DNA from: Lacihabitans sp. CS3-21
GTDB taxonomy: Bacteria; Bacteroidota; Bacteroidia; Cytophagales; Spirosomataceae
NCBI RefSeq assembly: GCF_024343675.1
Contig: NZ_RJUD01000098.1
Span: 62,001-126,000, forward strand
DNA: 64,000 nt
Reading direction: 5' to 3'
This document shows positions 60,768 through 64,000 of this stretch, one piece after another. The translations under genes were made by a program, and so were the position numbers. The notes beneath the pieces were generated by a model. That model had not been told where the DNA came from and did no database searches. It saw only the letters and a list, made by a program, of their open reading frames with translations. Positions within the stretch are counted from its first letter, which is position 1, and each line of letters opens with the position of its first letter.

Positions 60768-62855
60768 ATGAAACCCGAAATTGTATCACAAACTCCATTA
60801 TGGTATGTTTTTTTATGCCTAAGTTTGGGTTTGTTGTTCGCTCTTTTTACTTACTTTAGAATAAAAGGTTTTAATAAAAATCAAAAGCTGATTTTATCTG
60901 TTTTGAGAGGAGTTTTGACCTTTTTGGTCGCTTATCTTTTGCTAAATCCACTTATCAAAACCATTTCAAATAATGTAATCAAGCCTAAAGTTGTTCTTGT
61001 TTTGGATAATTCTAGGTCAATGACCAATGGAGGTAAAAAAGCCATTGATGTTATGTTTGAAGGGATTTTGGCTTTAAAAGAAAGCTTAACTAAAAAAGGC
61101 TTCGATTTAGAGTTGAAGTCGTTAGGTGATGATAAGATTGAAGACATAAAGTCAACGAAGTTCGATTTTAAAAAGTCAAATCTTTCAAGCGTTCTAAGCG
61201 ATTTGAAAAACAATTTCGAAGGGCAGAATTTAAGTGATGTAATAATTGTTTCTGATGGAATCATAAATGACGGCGTTTCTCCAACGTTCCAAAAGTATCC
61301 CTTCAATATTCATACCGTCGGTTTTGGAGACACCACGGTCAAAAAAGACCTTTTGATTTCAGGTATTGCAGCTAATAAATTGGCATATTTAGGCAATAAG
61401 TTCACTGTAAATGTAGATATATCTGCTTATTTATTGCCTGGGAAACTTACTTCGGTTTCTATAAAAGACGGTACAGGTAAGATTCTTTCCCAAAAACAAA
61501 TTAGTATTTCCAAAAAAGAAGATTTTCAAAGTTTGTCTTTTGAACTTTCGGCTGATAAGGTAGGTAAGCAAAGATACATTGTGGATGTTAAGGTTGTTGA
61601 AGGCGAGTATTCGATCAAAAATAACGTTAAGGATTTTGTAGTGGACGTTGTGAACGGAAAAGAAAAAATACTTTTCTTGGCATTTGCTCCGCATCCTGAC
61701 ATCAAGGCATTTAAAAACATCATCGAAAAAAATGACCTATTTGAATTACAAGTTCAAATTATACAATCAACCGATCCAAGTCAAATTGGCAAAGTTCCTT
61801 TTGATATTTTGATTTTGCACCAGGTACCTGATGTTTATGGTTCTTCAACGGGAATAGTAAGTACACTTTTAGCTAAGAAAAAGCCGACTTTTTTTGTGGT
61901 TGGAAGCAAAACCAATATTCAGGCTTTTAATGGCATGCAGAATGTGGTTGGAATAAATTCTCAGATAAACAGATTGGACAAAACGACTGGGCAGATTAAT
62001 AATTTGTTTCAAAGATTCAATATTTCATCAAACACAGAGAATTTATTGGAAAAGTTGCCGCCAGTTTCTGTTCCATTTGGCGAATACAAGCCGTTTCCAG
62101 GTTCAGAGGTCCTACTTTATCAAAAAATTGGAAATATCAATACTGGCAGACCACTTCTTGCTTTGAATTTGAGTGGTGATGTAAACAATGCTGTATTTTT
62201 GGGAGAGGGAATCTGGCAATGGAGGTTGGAGGAGTTTTCGTTGAATGAGCGTCAGAATGAGATAGACGAGCTGATAATTAAGACTTTGCAATTGCTTTCT
62301 ATTAAAGAGGATAAAAGCAAGTTGCGTGTTTACCCCACACTCGAGATTTTTAATATTGATCAAAAGATTGGTTTTGAAGCTGAGGCTTACAACAATATTT
62401 TTGAAAGGATTTACGACCTGAGCATCAACATGAAAATTAAAAGCGAAAAAGGTCAAGAAAAATCATATAGTTTTAAAATAACCAAAGAATCTTCTAGATT
62501 TGAACTATCTAATTTACCCGCAGGCTTATATACTTTTACAGCAGAGGCTGTTATTCTAGAAAAAAAAGAAGGCACTTCTGGTCAGTTTTTGGTTACCCAA
62601 TCTGACCTAGAATTAGAAAACCTTGTAGCTGATCATAATATTCTAAAAACCCTATCTAATGAAAACAATGGTGATTTTGTCAATTACAAAAACATTATTG
62701 AACTTCGTAAAAGCTTAGAAAACAAAGGATTGGTCAATAAAGTTGTCAGCAATGAAGAACTTAAGGATTTTATAAACCTCCGTTGGATTCTAGCATTATT
62801 AATAGCCTTTGCTGCTGTCGAATGGGCTTTGAGAAAATACTTCGGAGGTTATTGA
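60768..62855 (+). CDS. Membrane protein with VWA domain
   Basis: 695 residues. Two N-terminal membrane helices (about 12-28 and 40-60) are followed by a VWA-like domain with the MIDAS start VLVLDNSRSMT (D-x-S-x-S). After it come Ig-like beta regions in the periplasm (LTSVSIKDGTGKILS, KVGKQRYIVDVKV), a large middle domain, and a last helix (LRWILALLIAFAAVEWAL). The plan, helices-VWA-helix, resembles BatA/BatB relatives and glutamine-amidotransferase-like membrane proteins of Bacteroidota. The function is unknown; it follows fabG by 41 bases on the same strand. Confidence 0.8.
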   Translation: MKPEIVSQTPLWYVFLCLSLGLLFALFTYFRIKGFNKNQKLILSVLRGVLTFLVAYLLLNPLIKTISNNVIKPKVVLVLDNSRSMTNGGKKAIDVMFEGILALKESLTKKGFDLELKSLGDDKIEDIKSTKFDFKKSNLSSVLSDLKNNFEGQNLSDVIIVSDGIINDGVSPTFQKYPFNIHTVGFGDTTVKKDLLISGIAANKLAYLGNKFTVNVDISAYLLPGKLTSVSIKDGTGKILSQKQISISKKEDFQSLSFELSADKVGKQRYIVDVKVVEGEYSIKNNVKDFVVDVVNGKEKILFLAFAPHPDIKAFKNIIEKNDLFELQVQIIQSTDPSQIGKVPFDILILHQVPDVYGSSTGIVSTLLAKKKPTFFVVGSKTNIQAFNGMQNVVGINSQINRLDKTTGQINNLFQRFNISSNTENLLEKLPPVSVPFGEYKPFPGSEVLLYQKIGNINTGRPLLALNLSGDVNNAVFLGEGIWQWRLEEFSLNERQNEIDELIIKTLQLLSIKEDKSKLRVYPTLEIFNIDQKIGFEAEAYNNIFERIYDLSINMKIKSEKGQEKSYSFKITKESSRFELSNLPAGLYTFTAEAVILEKKEGTSGQFLVTQSDLELENLVADHNILKTLSNENNGDFVNYKNIIELRKSLENKGLVNKVVSNEELKDFINLRWILALLIAFAAVEWALRKYFGGY

Positions 62856-62861
62856 TATTTC

Positions 62862-64000
62862 TTAAGACAGAATCAATTCTTTGGTAGACTTCTCTGTAAA
62901 CCTACGTTTTACCTGCTCCCTGTCCATTTTACCCATTTTTTCAAGCTGTAGATAGATGTGGTTTACCATTTCGAGTAGATTATCTATATCTTTTAAAGTT
63001 ATATACCTGGAAAGGGTTATTCTAATTCCTGTTTTGTTTTTAGGTACGCTTGGGAAAGTGCAAGGAGAAACAAAAAAACCGCTATCTAACAAAGCTTTTG
63101 CAGTATAAGCAGTATTTTCTGTATTTCCTGCTCCAATAAAAAATATTGGAGTAGCATAATTGCCGCTAAGGGGTAGACTTAATTGATTGGCTTTTTTCCA
63201 GAAATATTCAATTTTTCGTTTTAAATCCAACTGTAAATCAGCGAATTCAGGTCTCATGTGTATTTCTGCAGATTTAATGGCTGCCGCAGCAGCTGCAGGG
63301 TGAGGTGGGCCAGAAAAAATCATTGTTTTACCTAGATTTTTTACGAGTTCCTTTGATGCTTTATCGGGGTACACCATTAAGCCACCACCAGTGCCAAATC
63401 CCTTAGACATGGACATGCCAATAAACAGTTTTTCATGAAATGGTATCTCGTTTAAGACGTAACCGACACCCTTTTTTCCAGTCCAACTTGTGCCATGAGC
63501 GTCATCTGCATACACAAAAAACTGTTCATATTTGTTCATTAAAAACTCAAGTTCTTTCATAGGGGCTCCGTCTCCCATCATCGAATAAATCCCATCTATC
63601 ATATACCAAATGTTGTTGTATTTGGCACTAAGGATTTTTATTCTATCTTCTAATAAATCCAGTCTGCTGTGTCTAAGTATCTCTACATGTTCTCCATTGT
63701 TTCTCATCATATTTACTGCAGTTTGCATACTGCTGTGTACATAATTGTCCAAAATGATGGCGTCATTTTTACCAATAAGAATCGGTAAATTTGAAATATG
63801 AGCAAATGTTGTTGAAGTAGTTACATTGACTGGTTTTTCGAACATTTCTTCTAGTTTTTCTTCCATCTGCTCGAAAAGTTCAAGCCCAACGAAAGTCCTG
63901 GAAGATGAAAAATACATACCAAACTTATCTATAGCATTTTTTGCGGCATCTTTTATTTCCTGGTTTTGATCAAGTCCCATGTAGCTGCAATTTCCCAAAA
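62862..64000 (-). CDS. PLP-dependent alpha-oxoamine synthase-like enzyme, 5' end cut by window edge
   Basis: At least 379 residues; the frame stays open to the right edge. The visible start FLGNCSYMGL matches the N-terminal 'N-Y-L-G' region of the family, so the true start is outside. Family blocks: YFSSSRTFVG, DNYVHSSMQTAV, WYMIDGIYSMMGDGAPMKEL, YADDAHGTSWTGKKGVGYVL, and the PLP lysine in SMSKGFGTGGG. It is kin to 8-amino-7-oxononanoate synthase, 2-amino-3-ketobutyrate CoA ligase and serine palmitoyltransferase; the substrate cannot be set. A sphingolipid or lipid role is possible in Bacteroidota. Confidence 0.82.
   Translation of the reverse strand, partial: LGNCSYMGLDQNQEIKDAAKNAIDKFGMYFSSSRTFVGLELFEQMEEKLEEMFEKPVNVTTSTTFAHISNLPILIGKNDAIILDNYVHSSMQTAVNMMRNNGEHVEILRHSRLDLLEDRIKILSAKYNNIWYMIDGIYSMMGDGAPMKELEFLMNKYEQFFVYADDAHGTSWTGKKGVGYVLNEIPFHEKLFIGMSMSKGFGTGGGLMVYPDKASKELVKNLGKTMIFSGPPHPAAAAAAIKSAEIHMRPEFADLQLDLKRKIEYFWKKANQLSLPLSGNYATPIFFIGAGNTENTAYTAKALLDSGFFVSPCTFPSVPKNKTGIRITLSRYITLKDIDNLLEMVNHIYLQLEKMGKMDREQVKRRFTEKSTKELILS

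Overview
The window is AT-rich chromosomal DNA from a member of the Bacteroidota, most likely Cytophagales-like. The evidence is promoters of the TTTG-N19/20-TAnnTTTG type (before tRNA-Ser and before an ArsR gene), a DAHP synthase with a C-terminal chorismate mutase, a Bacteroidota-type LspA, and SusC-era-style outer-membrane and signal-peptide features. The genus is not determined.

Left chromosomal part (1-15109): a truncated Na+/solute symporter, an atypical tyrosine recombinase, pdxA, a Crp/Fnr regulator, DAHP synthase/chorismate mutase, a proline dehydrogenase-lspA-small membrane protein operon, a LolA-like/purK/purE/LysM operon, photolyase, an AddB-like nuclease and tRNA-Ser(UGA).

Accessory island (about 15110-58821, 43.7 kb): the last 15 bases around the 3' end of tRNA-Ser recur at 58807-58821, beside a phage-type integrase. 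A perfect terminator follows each copy. I read this as attL and attR of one integrated island. Its core at the right end (53.4-58.8 kb) holds an integrase, an unknown 300-residue protein, an excisionase-like HTH protein, an HUH rolling-circle Rep, two small proteins and an iteron-like origin. Cargo, from left to right: a umuC remnant; a di-haem/Rieske/porin redox set; a large copper block (CopA-type oxidase with a barrel-like tail, CuZ-type metal-binding proteins, DUF2911, PepSY, copper ATPase, AraC-type regulator, CueO-type oxidase, DUF3347); a Zn/Cd-type ATPase with an RND efflux pump fused to TolC; a YVTN propeller; and a small mercury-transport operon (ArsR, MerTP, GDCCVxC, VOC) without merA.

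From 42 to 53.7 kb the island is a patchwork of decay and defence: a clipped redoxin, terminal repeats resembling IS21 ends, five copies of the 3' end of a type I hsdR (one long, four worn), a second iteron cluster, a TonB-type receptor, a type II restriction-modification pair joined to the truncated hsdR, a Ser/Thr kinase next to an RNase H-like protein, and an hsdM-hsdR fossil. The order 'hsd remnant then iterons' occurs twice, about 10 kb apart, which suggests that two related elements accreted.

Right chromosomal part (58822-64000): the presumed original tRNA-Ser terminator, a possible tiny membrane protein, rsmI, fabG, a VWA membrane protein and a truncated PLP-dependent synthase of the KBL/AONS type.
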